Positions 21,690 through 32,262 of a stretch of DNA of 64,000 nt are shown here, one piece after another. The notes beneath the pieces were generated by a model. The model had not been told where the DNA came from. It ran no database searches and worked only from the letters and a program-made list of their open reading frames with translations. Positions within the stretch are counted from its first letter, which is position 1; the number at the start of each line of letters is the position of its first letter. Location of the stretch: assembly GCA_019925095.2 (NCBI GenBank), contig CM034407.1:7194710-7258709 (forward strand), read 5' to 3'. The translations under genes and the position numbers were made by a program. Source of the stretch: Dendrolimus kikuchii (taxonomy: Eukaryota > Arthropoda > Insecta > Lepidoptera > Lasiocampidae).

Positions 21690-22085
21690 GGCTGCTCGTT
21701 TCACACTTCAAATATAATTTATAAAACTGTCGTTGATACCTTGGAAGATGGGACGCAACGTGTGTCGATACGTTGGCGGCTTCCCATCTTTCAAATACAG
21801 CCGTCACTGCCGGAGGAGCTGCCACAATTCAAGAAACCCTGAAACGCCGCAAATACTCATCCATGGGTGACGGATACATATTTGCGGCTTTCGGGGTTGA
21901 GACTTTGGGGCCATAGGGACGTGAGGCTTATCAACTTTATCGAGACCTTTCAAGGCGATTGAAAGAAGTCTCGCATGACCAAAGGGCTGGCCTATAATTA
22001 GGGCAACGAATAAGCGTTGCCATACAACGTGGGAACGCGGCCAGCATTTTGGAAACGCTCCCCACCGACAGCGATCTGGACTACA
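21690..22085 (+). mobile_element. Retroelement E, C-terminal coding fragment
   Basis: Translation passes through WDATCVDTLAASHLSNTAVT, KYSSMGDGYIFAAFGVETLG, then a stop at GP*, REAYQLYRDLSRRLKEVSHD and IQRGNAASILETLP. One continuous frame with a few stops; remnant of a retroelement polyprotein end. Confidence 0.65.
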
Positions 22086-22545
22086 TCTTTTACTTTTAAA
22101 TATGTTTATAATAGTATTTAATTTCGAAGTTTCTGTTTGTAATTTATTTATAATTTAGTTTATTTTTACGTATTTAGTCTTAATTCACATGCACTAGGTT
22201 TATAATTAGATGAAAATTTAAATAAATTTATACAAACAATGTTTTCTAATTATTAATTAACTAGAGCGAGACGAGAAAATCCTTCAAGTACCTGGTCCTA
22301 GGAATTTATTTATGGTATCATAATCACACGATGAGTAGAATTTAAGTACAGTGGGACATTTAAGGGGTAAATCTATTTTTTTTTTAATTACAGTGCATTT
22401 TGTGGAAGGTGCGGATGGTTACATGAGCACTGATTGCAAATTTGTATGTTTCAAAAGTTCTTCTAGGCTAAAGTTGAAGTTAAAACGAAATCCTTGTTTA
22501 TTCCGCTGTACGCATAATTTTTTTGGGTCAATTAATATATATATA
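22086..22545. other. No gene seen
   Basis: AT-rich. An acceptor-like TTAATTACAG at about 22384-22393 precedes a short open frame with no recognisable product. Confidence 0.35.
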
Positions 22546-22945
22546 CTAGGATTCGCCCGCGACTTCGTCCAAGATAGATAAACCGATATATGTCCTAACA
22601 ACTTGAAACCACTCCCGGAAAAATCCCGTGGGATTTCGAGGATATTAAGTATCACAAATTTTATGATAGACAATTTGCTATCGATAAGTTAAATATTATA
22701 CGTCGGAATAACAAATGAATCAGATTTTTTTATAACAGGGTTACTTTACCTGCTTCCAAAAAAAAAAACCCGTGGGATTCCCAGAATATAAAGTACTGCA
22801 GATTTACTCCGGGAATTTGTTATCGATCAGCGAAAACCGCAACGAAATCGGGCCCGCAGTTTTTACGTGAATCACGAACAAACAGACAAACACAAAAAGT
22901 CTAGAAAAAACAGAAGACTACACTTTTACAATTTTATAATAATAC
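22546..22945 (-). mobile_element. Helitron-like element, family H2
   Basis: The minus-strand 3' end is TCCTAG|T at 22546; the interior contains CTTCGTCCAAG and the phrase ATCAGCGAAAACCGCAACG. The right end is abutted by another Helitron-like piece. Confidence 0.55.
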
Positions 22946-22947
22946 TA

Positions 22948-23091
22948 GCTGTTCCGGCAGCCACCTACCCGGTCTTATTGTGAATCTAAACCATTACCGA
23001 ATACACACAAAAATTTCATCGAAATCGGTCCAGCCTTTTAGGAGGAGTTCAACCACATACACACGCATAGAAGAATTTTATATATAAAGAT
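22948..23091 (-). mobile_element. Very short Helitron-like element
   Basis: On the minus strand it begins TCTTTATATATAAAATTCTT and ends GGAACAGCTAG|T, only about 144 bp. It has 5'-TC and CTAG-3' ends, but the 3' hairpin is weak. Confidence 0.5.
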
Positions 23092-23199
23092 ATTATTTAT
23101 ATTATAGATATCCTTCACAAATAGAACGATTATCTAATGCAAAGGATAAGAAAATTGTCTGATTATTCGGAAACATTATCGTAAATATAGGACAATACA

Positions 23200-23960
23200 A
23201 GTACAAACCGCTCCCGAAATAAAAAATATATATATACAATAAATAATAAATATATATAATAAAATATTTATTACATAATTTTTTTATGAAAAATCACATT
23301 GGAATTCGATTTTTTTTAATCTGGCCATTTTAAATCATTCTCAGTAATTTTCCAGTGGAACCCCCAAGATAAAAAGTAGCAAGAGTTTAAGTCTAAGAAT
23401 TAGTTGCCGATCAGCGAAAACCGCATCGGAATCGGCCCAGCAGTTTTTACACGAATTCCAAACAAACAGACAAGAAATCTAAAAAAATGCATAGAAATCT
23501 AAAAATGCATATTGCATAAATTGCTCCATCGTTTATATAGTCTATTCTAGTTGGTTCTTTCTAAATAGATGTTGGAGTTTTTGGCGGGAACTGAAACGGG
23601 AACGTTGTGCTGTGCAGTTTTATTTTCTAAAAATTTGTAAAATTACTCTAAAATGAACAATAGTTGTAGGATATTGATAGTTTTTGAGTAGTAATTATGG
23701 GTTTTGTGAGAAATGTACAACAACTGTATAGGCAAATGTGGCCTTTTGAGTTGTCACAAGAACTTCGCTGAATGGCACTAGCTGATTACTTACAGTTCAG
23801 CTGTGCTACACATAGGCTTAAGAAAATGAAGAAACTATATTATAAAATAAGATTTGGCTTAAAAGCCTAGCTGCCAAGCCATAAACTTAAATAATAATAA
23901 TAATCTAAATAGATGCAATGTACAGGCACGGTATGTTTAGAATTTTATAATATTGTAAGA
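23200..23960 (-). mobile_element. Helitron-like family H2 copy, split by repeat D
   Basis: The H2 5' end (TCTTACAATATTATAAAATT on the minus strand, 23960) and interior are separated by a retroposon at 23572-23903. The 3' end is missing. Confidence 0.6.
23572..23903 (+). mobile_element. Retroposon, repeat family D, with 12-bp TSD
   Basis: Flanked by TCTAAATAGATG at 23560-23571 and 23904-23915. It starts TTGGAGTTTTTGGCGGGAAC and ends AGCCATAAACTTAAATAATA with an (AAT)n tail. No coding capacity; probably a truncated LINE 3' end. Confidence 0.8.
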
Positions 23961-24124
23961 ACCTATCCTTCAGCTATACAAGGGTTATCTAATGGAAAGG
24001 ATAAGAAATTGTCTGATTATTCGGAAACACTATCGTTCGTTTTTGAATATACATAATATGTCGATTTTCATGATATTTGGTACATTCACAAAGCAGTAAA
24101 GACGGCACAACAACAACAAACACT

Positions 24125-24395
24125 CTATTCGTGCAGAACCGGAGAAAGAATACAATTTCCTGCAGCCGGGCGGCCTGTCGTATAGGCGACTAAACAACCC
24201 GCAGCCAGGTGGTATGGTATTTGCCCGACTGAATGGCTACCATCCCTGATCTAGAGTATACCGCTTTAACAACCTTGAGTTGTGTTTCGGCATTAGTGAC
24301 CAGGTTTTAGAGTCCCTTAAGAGAGAGCAGCAGCGCATTTTTAACCGCTTTCCATCAAGCGGGCCGTCTGCCTGTCTGCTGAACTTATGCAATAT
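24125..24395 (+). mobile_element. Repeat family A
   Basis: From TATTCGTGCAGAACCGGAG to TGCAATATAAAACAAAAC, with the standard ACCACC...CCGTCTGCCTGTCTGC order; a short deletion removes the CCATAGGCGATGG part. Confidence 0.65.
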
Positions 24396-24569
24396 AAAAC
24401 AAAACAAAAATACAACAAATAAATTAAATTTTAACGATACAAATGATAGGTATTCAGTACACTCATTTTCTTCTGCAATTTGTAACATACAATTTCACGA
24501 TCAAAAATCAGATGTTTCTTAATTAATGCAAATTAAAAATCTTTTACGGAAAATTTATAATATATAATA

Positions 24570-24655
24570 ACCTTGAGAAAATAAAACTACACAAAAATAA
24601 AAATCGCACTTCGATATTTACTTAAAGTATATAACGTTCTGCTGTGTGATTAGGA
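24570..24655 (+). promoter_or_regulatory. Conserved upstream block of GMC gene A
   Basis: Shares AAAATAAAAATCGCACT and TTAAAGTATA with 42965-43050 upstream of gene B, while surrounding DNA differs. A TATA-like TATATAA lies at 24628-24634. It probably holds the promoter or first noncoding exon. Inference from paralogue conservation. Confidence 0.5.
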
Positions 24656-24686
24656 GGTGCTGCTTAAATAATATTTATTAAAGTAA

Positions 24687-25118
24687 AGTGATAATAAAAA
24701 CTGTCAGAGAGGCCAAATCCTTACCAACATTTGGAAATTTACTCAGAAAACACTATTTGTCCATAAATAGCTAAGTCTGATTAACTCAATATAATCATGC
24801 TAATACATTTATTATAATAACTTATGTATTTTGTATATTGTTGTATACGTGTATATTTATGACTATGTATATATGAATGTAATTGTATATTTATTTGTTG
24901 AATTAGTTTGAGTATTTATGTATTTATTGCCTTTTTCCTGCACCCCTTACATCGCCTGATTCAAATTCGTTTTTGATTTAGGTTGCCTGGAAGAGATCGC
25001 TTTGAGCGATAAGGCCTATTGTATTGCCTAGAAAAATATTGTAAATCTAGTCTGTTTTTGTAATTGTTATTTTGGTGTGCGATAAAGTGTTATCTCTCTC
25101 TCTCTTTCTCTATTTCCC
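24687..25118 (+). mobile_element. LINE 3' fragment inserted in the 5' leader of GMC gene A
   Basis: Flanked by TAAAGTAA (24679-24686 and 25119-25126). It encodes VREAKSLPTFGNLLRKHYLS and stop, then a 3' UTR with GGTTGCCTGGAAGAGATCGC and TTGAGCGATAAGGCC, ending in (TC)n. Gene B lacks it. Confidence 0.75.
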
Positions 25119-25153
25119 TAAAGTAATGCTGATCAAAGCTTAAAGGTCTCGAA

Positions 25154-25301
25154 ATGATATCACCCAATACTGTTATAACTGAGTTTTTCAAAATATTGCA
25201 AGCATCAAGTTCTTCGCCGTTAGTGAGATGGATCTTAAGTGCGTTAGCGCTGTCGCATGCTATACAACCAACCGGTTGGTCGAAAGATTTCAGATTATCA
25301 G
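25154..25301 (+). CDS. GMC gene A exon 1
   Basis: Starts [20 protein letters not shown] and ends RLS plus one base before GTAACT. The ATG is shared with gene B (43140) and preceded by a homologous leader, which supports the start. Confidence 0.85.
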
Positions 25302-28300
25302 GTAACTTCTTAAATCGAATATGTAAAAGACTAATATTTGACTTGTTCACTCCAGTCATGAAATTGATGTCTGGAATAAAATTATTTATGACATCAGATT
25401 TTTAGTTTATAAGGCGAAAAAATAAAAAGAAAATATTAAAAATATTTTATTTCATTTCTAATGCAATTTGGTGATTTTCAATTTTTAAAATTTTAATTAT
25501 CTTGGTGTTGCAAAGATATTCAAAAGAGTCGTCAAAAATTCGTATTCTATTAAAACGCACAATATCTTCTTGATATTGTGGCAGAACAATTGTAGAAGAA
25601 AATTTGTATTAGATACAACTAGCAGAAATGGCGTTAGCCGAAATGAATATTAAAAAGGTACCAAAAAATTTAAACATTTATTTCGACAAACCTATGATTT
25701 AGACGACAGTGTTCGGCGATTTTGACGAGATACTAATAGCAGAACTGGGCCCCAGGATATTGTAACTCTATTTATGGATAATTTCACCAAAAAAATGTAG
25801 TTACAAGGTCCTGCACTGACGCCAACGTCTTCTCTTGCGAGCTTCCTCTTTGATAAGATATAGAACCTACAAATCTCAAACTTACGCTACAATCATAAAA
25901 GCTGAATTTTTACCACGCAAGCACGTTACGGCGTATGGCTATTATTTATGTACATAAAGTGACCAAAATCCTAGTAATGTTGCCATGTTGGATCACTATA
26001 CTGATCCGTTATCTTTAGCAGTTTTATGATTAAAGTAGGAGTAGATTGGGTAATAAATACGTATTTACTTTTAAAGGTGGTGAGAGATTCGACTTTATAG
26101 TGGTTGGATCTGGTTCGGCAGGAGCTATAGTGGCAGCGAGACTAAGTGAGGTACCGCAATGGAATGTACTCCTTCTGGAAGCTGGTGGAGATCCTCCACC
26201 GACAAGCGTAGTAAGGATTATTTTTTTTTAATCCTGATCGATGGATTTATGTCTAATAGGTCATTGACGCTATGTGGTCGCTAACATCGGTACTGAAACA
26301 CGCAAGTGTGTGGCCAAGCACTTACAATACCTACTATATTTTTAATATTTTATAGGAATACTATAAATATCCATGCAAAAATGTATAAACATTGGGAAAA
26401 TAAGAATATTATTGCAAAACATTATAAGTAACATTGACGTACTAAGAGTTGTATAAACGTTACACATATTTATGAAGTTTTCACACGAATACTTCTAGAG
26501 AAAATTAGCTTTCATATTTTCGCCTACAACGCGGAAAACAAAAAAAATGGTCTGTACCGTTTGCTGTTGTAACGTTTAAATCGTGAGGTCCTAAAGCCAT
26601 GAGCCTCTATAAAGATCTATTAAAACGACTTATTGACTCTTTGGGCGATCAGAGGGCTGGTTCGGAATTTGGAAAATGGACCAGTATGGTGATCCAGTGA
26701 GGTAACGCTGCCAGCCTTTTGGGAACCTTACCCATTTACTTCAGTGACCTAGGCTTAGTATTCTACTTACAGACCTCAGGGATTATAGGTAGAATACAAG
26801 TTAAGTTTCATTAATTGTACGAGATTATGCTTTAATTAACATTATAATGTATGTCTTTGAAGGCCATAAGAATGTCCCGGATATTTGGAGGGCTTGCGTG
26901 GAGCCATGGGAAGGCCAATACATAGAGGCCCCTTGACAAAATTTAATTTAAACGTGGCGTGACGCTGACAGGCGATTATCACTGTATACACTATATAATG
27001 ATGCACCCAAGGGCAGTGTAGGTCTATTGTGGGAAATGAGAACAAAAAGTACCGGGCTATTAGGGTGAACTGCTGGTAGTATTAGAGGTCTGGAAATATG
27101 GGGACTATGGCGTCCGCCCGTTGCAATGTTCGGGCAACATGGAAATATGGGCAGACGGTGACTCGCCACTCCTTGCATGGGCTCCAATACATGCCATAAA
27201 AGACAGGAGCAACATGGGTGCGAGTGGCTAAGAGGTGTAGAAAGGTGGGCTACAGGTTCAAAGAAGCTACTTGCGACATTATGTCATTTATTACTTCCAC
27301 CCCTGGAGCTTGAATCTTAGCTCTAGCGATCACCACTCCATGCCGGCTGGCTAAGGCAAGCAAGCCTTGCCTTGGCCCCCGGAGTCAGGTCCGAGGTGTC
27401 GCTACTCACCTAAGGCTTCGCTAGAAAGCCCCCTTGCGGGTACAAAGCCCCCCTGCAGGTTAATAATGATTAACATTATTATTAAATAACCTAGGTATCA
27501 GTAAATATAAAATAATGTCAAACAATCAATGTTAAGTACATTATTCATTTTTAAGTGTATTGTCAATAAAATATACTAAACAAATTTTGTAGTATGCTCT
27601 TATTTTCGATAGATATCTCTTCCCGTAATATTGTTCAATTTATAAATTTTGAACCTTTTCCTTTTTGAAGCTACATTTTTGTAAACACACGAAACTTCAA
27701 GTTTGTGTTAAATGCCATATGTCTACTCTTAATAGTTCTTGAAATAAATAGCTGTGGTTCATAGACAGACAGAGAAACAGTAGACGAACATCGGAGCATA
27801 CCAAAAAAGTTTTTTTTACCTTAACGGAACCTTAAAAATGTAACCCTTTTTAAATTAGAAATAACTAGATGACGCCACAAGTCTTATATTATCTCGCCTT
27901 ATTTTTTTAATCAAATCAAAAATCTAAAAGGAAGCTATTATATTGACTTTCACATTTTATTAGTTTTGATAACAATTTTTTCGGTTTGCTTCTTGTGATT
28001 TCAGGTACCAAGCTTGTTTTCAACCCTAGCACATACAGAATATGATTGGGACTACAAAGGCCAACTCGATCAAGATGTTGGCAGATCTCATTCTAATAGC
28101 GAAATATTCATGATCAGGGGTAAAATGCTCGGTGGATCATCGGGGCTCAATTATTTAATATATTCTAGAGGAGTACCTCAAGATTACGATGAATGGAGTC
28201 ACACAGCTCCAGGTTGGGACTGGTATTCTGTCTTAGAGGAATTTAAAAAACTTGAAAACTTGACCGATCCGTCTGTATTTCAAGACTCCTACAATGCTAA

Positions 28301-29555
28301 TCTTCATTCAAAGGAAGGTCTTGTAAAAGTGTCTAGACCAAACTCTGATGAAATTAATGAGATTTTCTTAAATAGTTTCGAAGAAATGGGTATAAAAAGA
28401 GTGTTGGAAAATAACGGGCGAGATGTGTATGGCGTATCGCCACCTCATTTTACATTCGCTGAAGGAAGAAGATCGAGTACAGCGGAAGCATATTTAAAAT
28501 CAAATATAAATAGGCCTAACCTGTTCGTTGCAAAACATGCAAGAGTTACAAAAATTCTAGTGAATCAATATAGCTCCAGAGCTTACGGCGTAGAAGTCTT
28601 AATGAGAGGTGGTAGAATTGTCAATCTATTTTCAAATTATGAAATCATCGTGTCAGCAGGCTCAATAGACTCACCAAAATTATTAATGCTATCGGGAATT
28701 GGTCCACGACAGGAGTTATCGAAATTGAATATAGATTCAATAGTTGATTTACCTGTTGGAAAGAATCTACACGATCATCCATTCGTTCCTATGCTATTTA
28801 ATGGCAAATTTGGTACAGAAAGTGCATTAAGAAATTTACTTGCTATCACAAAATTGGATAGTTTTCCCGTGCCGCTACAATGTGGTTTCTTCAAGCTAAA
28901 TAATTCACAGTTAATAGGCAATAAACCGGAGTTTCAAATATTTAATGCATATATTGGTGCCGGAATACCTGTCATCGTGCAATATGGATGCAAAATTATA
29001 ATTAATTACGACGATTCATTTTGCAACTCGTTAGTAAAAGCTAATGCTCTAAATGAGAATGCTGTAATGTTATTTATTCTACTACATCCACGATCTAGAG
29101 GACAATTAACCCTCAAAAGTAAAAACCCACTAGAGAATCCTAATATAGAATTAGGTTTTTTCAGAGATGAAAGCGATTTAGCTACTTTTGTAGAAGGAGT
29201 TAAATATATAGCTAAATTAGCAAACACGACATACTTTCGGAAAGTTAAGGGAAGCGTTGCAAAGACAGATGTAGTTGCATGTAGACATTTGAAATGGGGT
29301 ACAGATGAGTACTGGCGGTGTTTTGTAAAAAATACGGTGGGGTCCATGCTACATCCTGTGGGAACTTGCAAAATGGGTCCTGACGGAGTAGTCGATGAGA
29401 GATTGAGGGTTCATGGTGTTGCGGGTTTAAGAGTAGCTGATGCATCTATCATGCCTACAATAACCAGTGGAAATACAAATGCACCAGCTATGATGATAGG
29501 AGAAAAGGCTGCTAGCATGATTAAACAGGATTACAGAAGTTTTGTCAACTTTTGA
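25154..29555 (+). CDS. GMC oxidoreductase (glucose dehydrogenase [FAD, quinone]-like), copy A
   Basis: FAD-dependent oxidoreductase of the glucose-methanol-choline family; the substrate cannot be told from sequence. Exons 25154-25301, 26077-26210 and 28005-29555 (148+134+1551 nt) give 610 aa in register. The N-terminus (residues about 22-38) has a hydrophobic stretch that could be a signal or anchor. FAD-binding GSGSAG is at 60-65 and LLLEAGGDP at 81-89; GMC signature 1 ([12 protein letters not shown]) near 133-144; signature 2 ([16 protein letters not shown]) at 312-327; catalytic HPVGTCKMG with His544; [10 protein letters not shown] near 582-591 supplies the second active-site residue. Length is normal for insect paralogues. 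No frameshift or stop. Intron 2 (1794 bp) is filled with repeats, and a LINE fragment separates the conserved upstream block from the ATG. Confidence 0.93.
25743..25828. mobile_element. MITE, family M1, in intron 1 of GMC gene A
   Basis: Right arm ATGTAGTTACAAGGTCCTGC followed by ACTGACGCC; left arm CCCAGGATATTGTAACT. Internally shortened copy. Confidence 0.6.
26077..26210 (+). CDS. GMC gene A exon 2 (FAD-binding)
   Basis: Acceptor TACTTTTAAAG; encodes [20 protein letters not shown] and on to DPPPTSV; donor GTAAGG. It holds the Rossmann dinucleotide-binding loop and the acidic residue that contacts the FAD ribose. Confidence 0.92.
26585..26805 (+). mobile_element. Retroelement E fragment in intron 2 of GMC gene A
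   Basis: Reads [26 protein letters not shown] and [11 protein letters not shown], then the terminal hairpin GTATTCTACTTA...TAGGTAGAATAC (about 26759-26799). Confidence 0.6.
26850..27190 (-). mobile_element. Interspersed repeat G in intron 2 of GMC gene A
   Basis: The minus strand shares CTCTATGTATTGGCCTTCCC, CCATGGCTCCACGCAAGCCC and GTCACGCCACGTTTAAATTA with 58490-58615. Class unknown, SINE-like in size. Confidence 0.5.
27305..27470. repeat. GC-richer interspersed repeat in intron 2 of GMC gene A
   Basis: Contains CATGCCGGCTGGCTAAGGCA, TCACCTAAGGCTTCGCTAGA and AAAGCCCCCTTGCGGG in an AT-rich intron. It resembles a lepidopteran repeat seen elsewhere (from memory); no second copy was found in this window. 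Confidence 0.35.
27660..27845. repeat. Repeat ending GGAACCTTAAAAATG in intron 2 of GMC gene A
   Basis: The order CATAGACAGACAGAG ... CGGAGCATACC ... CTTAACGGAACCTTAAAAA resembles a widespread insect transposon end (reverse of 'AAGGTTCCGT'). A related piece begins at 13535 (TTTTTAAGGTTCTGTAG). Confidence 0.35.
28005..29555 (+). CDS. GMC gene A exon 3 (rest of protein)
   Basis: After TTGTGATTTCAG it starts [20 protein letters not shown] and runs uninterrupted to TGA at 29553-29555, with both GMC signatures and the catalytic His. Confidence 0.95.
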   Translation, partial: VPSLFSTLAHTEYDWDYKGQLDQDVGRSHSNSEIFMIRGKMLGGSSGLNYLIYSRGVPQDYDEWSHTAPGWDWYSVLEEFKKLENLTDPSVFQDSYNANLHSKEGLVKVSRPNSDEINEIFLNSFEEMGIKRVLENNGRDVYGVSPPHFTFAEGRRSSTAEAYLKSNINRPNLFVAKHARVTKILVNQYSSRAYGVEVLMRGGRIVNLFSNYEIIVSAGSIDSPKLLMLSGIGPRQELSKLNIDSIVDLPVGKNLHDHPFVPMLFNGKFGTESALRNLLAITKLDSFPVPLQCGFFKLNNSQLIGNKPEFQIFNAYIGAGIPVIVQYGCKIIINYDDSFCNSLVKANALNENAVMLFILLHPRSRGQLTLKSKNPLENPNIELGFFRDESDLATFVEGVKYIAKLANTTYFRKVKGSVAKTDVVACRHLKWGTDEYWRCFVKNTVGSMLHPVGTCKMGPDGVVDERLRVHGVAGLRVADASIMPTITSGNTNAPAMMIGEKAASMIKQDYRSFVNF

Positions 29556-30271
29556 TAATTTTTGATGTTATTTAAACGAGTGTATGTATTTTTTATCGGT
29601 TTAGGAATATAAATAAGTAAGACCTTGCAGACATCAGATTCAGTTAAATACAAATTCGAGGGATACAGAATGTAGTGGTGTGTGTGTATGAAAACGAAGA
29701 TGAATAATTGGACGCAGTTATACAAATTGAAACAAACTTTTCTGAGGACGACAGTTTTGAGATATCTAAGAAGCGTTAAAATCCCCGTCTTCATTCACGT
29801 CCGCGAATCAACGTGAGCAGGAACTTAGCAGATTCATATAGAAATAAACAGTAAGATTTTGTCAAACAGTATATAGAAGTAATTTTATGAATACTTACTT
29901 GAATGTGTTCTAGAGTTAAAATTTTAAAAGCTGTGTAGAAATTATAAATATTGTTACATTATTCATTACTAGTCATTCAATATTTAAGTTATCAAAATAA
30001 GATTTTGTATAAAACCTATTTATTGCGCAATCATTCTGTTGCGAATTAAGAGCTGACATAAAGTTTTTCTCAAAGTATGTATCATGGAGGTTCACCCAAA
30101 CGAAGTTCTGGTTAAAACTTAACTTTCTATATAACTTATATCTAAGTAAAAATAAGTTTTCTTGAACCAAGATATTCCCATAATTTTTTGTTTTTTACTA
30201 TACAATAATTTTGAATCACTAAATTTGAGACCTAAAAACTATTATGTATATAAGTATATAAATAGATCTTA
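29556..30271. other. 3' flank of GMC gene A
   Basis: Contains an AATAAA at 29843-29848 as a possible poly(A) signal. The stretch 29940-30030 (GCTATT... 'CTAGTCATT', 'TTTTGTATAAAACC') is homologous to 47590-47685 behind gene B, marking the duplicated flank. Confidence 0.5.
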
Positions 30272-30654
30272 TCCCTATTAATATTATAAATGCGAAAGTA
30301 ACTCTGTCTGTCTGTCTGTCTGTCTGTTCCGTTTTCACGTAAAAACCACTGGACCGATTTGGCTGAAACTCAGTATATATATATATTTTCGATGCCGAGA
30401 ATGAACATAGGATACTTTTTATCCCGAAAAATGGGATAGTTTCCGGGATAAAAATATATTTGTCTTTCTGTTTGTTATGCTTTTACGGGAAAAGTACTTG
30501 ACCGATTTAGTTGAAATTCGGTATATATGTAATTTTAATACCGAGGGTGGACAAGGGATACTTTTTATCCCGGATAATGGGATAGATTTTGGGATAGATT
30601 TATGTAAAGGTTATCCCAAAAAGTGGGATAGGTTTTTTGTGATTTTCCATTTTC

Positions 30655-32130
30655 GTCATCTTTGTCCTTTTTGTCCGAGTTATCCGATTTGTCCAATTTT
30701 TCCGAGATGTCCGAATTGTCCGAGTTGTCCAATTAGTCCCAGTTGTTCGTTTTGTCCAATTTGTCCGAGTTGTCCGATTTGTCCACTTTGTCCGAGTTGT
30801 CCGATTTGCCCAATTTGTCCGAATTGCCCGAGTTGTCCAATTTGTCCGAGTTGTTCGATTGTCCGATTTATCCAATTTGTCCGAGTTGTCCGAGTTGTCC
30901 AATTTGTCCGAGTTGTCCGATATGTTCGAGATATCCGAATTGTCCGAGTTGTCCAATTTGTCCGAGTTGTTCGATTTCTCCGAGTTGTCTAATTTGTCCG
31001 AGATGTCCGAGTTGTCCGATTTGACCGAGATGTCCGAGTTGTCCGATTTGTCCGAGTTGTCCGATTTGTCCACTTTGTCCGAGTTGTCCGATTTGCCCAA
31101 TTTGTCCAAGATGTGCGAATTGTCCGAGTTGTCCAATTTGTCCGAGTTGTTCGATTTGTCCGATTTATCTAATTTGTCCGAGTTGTCCAATTTGTCCGAG
31201 TTTTCCGAGTTGTCCGACTTGTCCGATATGTTGGAGATGTCCGAATTGTCCGAGTTGTCCAATTTGTCCGAGTTGTCCACTTTGTCCGAGTTGTCCGATT
31301 TGCCCAATTTGTCCGAGATGTCCGAATTGTCCAAGTTGTCCAATTAGTCCCAGTTGTTCGTTTTGTCCGAGATGTCCAATTTGTCCGAGTTGTCCGATTT
31401 GTCCACTTTGTCCGAGTTGTCCGATTTGCCCAATTTGTCCGAATTGCCCGAGTTGTCCAATTTGTCCGAGTTGTTCGATTGTCCGATTTATCCAATTTGT
31501 CCGAGTTGTCCGAGTTGTCCAATTTGTCCAAGTTGTCCGATATGTTCGAGATATCCGAATTGTCCGAGTTGTCCAATTTGTCCGAGTTGTTCGATTTGTC
31601 CGATTTATCTAATTTGTCCGAGTTGTCCAGTTTGTCCGAGTTTTCCGAGTTGTCCGAGTTGTCCGAGTTGTCCGATATGTTCGAGATGTCCGAATTGTCC
31701 GAGTTATCCAATTTGTCCAATTTGTCCGAGTTGTCCAATTTGTCCGAGTTGTCCAATTTGTCCGAGTTGTCCGATTTGTCCACTTTGTCCGAGTGGTCCG
31801 ATTTGCCCAATTTGTCCGAGTTGTCCAATTTGTCCGAGTTGTCCGATATGTTCGAGATGTCCGAATTGTCCGAGTTGTCCAATTTGTCCGAGTTGTTCAA
31901 TTTGTCCGATTTGTCTAATTTGTCCGAGATGTCCGAGTTATCCAATTTGTCCGAGTTGTCCAATTTTTCCGAGATGTCCGAATTGTCCAATTAGTCCCAG
32001 TTGTTCGTTTTGTCCGAGTTGTCCGATTTGTCCAATTTGTCCGAGTTGTCCGATTTGTCCACTTTGTCCGAGTTGTCCGATTTGCCCAATTTGTCCGAAT
32101 TGCCCGTTTTGTACGATTTGTTCTTTCTGT
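30655..32130 (+). repeat. 9-bp minisatellite, unit TTGTCCGAG and variants
   Basis: About 1.47 kb of units TTGTCCGAG, TTGTCCGAT, TTGTCCAAT and TTGTCCACT, roughly 160 units. Because the period is three codons, long open frames run on both strands (LSE/LSD/LSN, CPS/CPI, and DNSDK on the minus strand); they are composition artefacts, not genes. Confidence 0.9.
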
Positions 32131-32262
32131 CCTTTTTGTCATTTATGTAGTTATCATAGACGGGGGATAGATAAATATAGCTAGGACGGTTTGAAATAAA
32201 GGTTGAAAGTTTGGATAAGACCAATCATTTCTCAAGTTTATAGATATAAACATTCATCATCT

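Larger units (their letters stand above)
23107..24045. repeat. Direct repeats bordering an inserted block
   Basis: Blocks at 23107-23190 and 23962-24045 are near-identical (both contain GGATAAGAAA and TTGTCTGATTATTCGGAAAC). Between them lies the H2 fragment. This indicates duplication of about 80 bp around the block. Confidence 0.6.

Noticed and set aside
30300..30330. CRISPR-like short repeats (CTGTCTGTCTGT)
   Set aside because: Simple (TCTG)n microsatellite inside a Helitron end; no spacers.
30859..31347. Open frames of 160-276 codons over the 9-bp arrays at 30.6-32.2 kb
   Set aside because: They follow from a stop-free 9-bp unit in several frames on both strands; no start context, no domain, no splice evidence.
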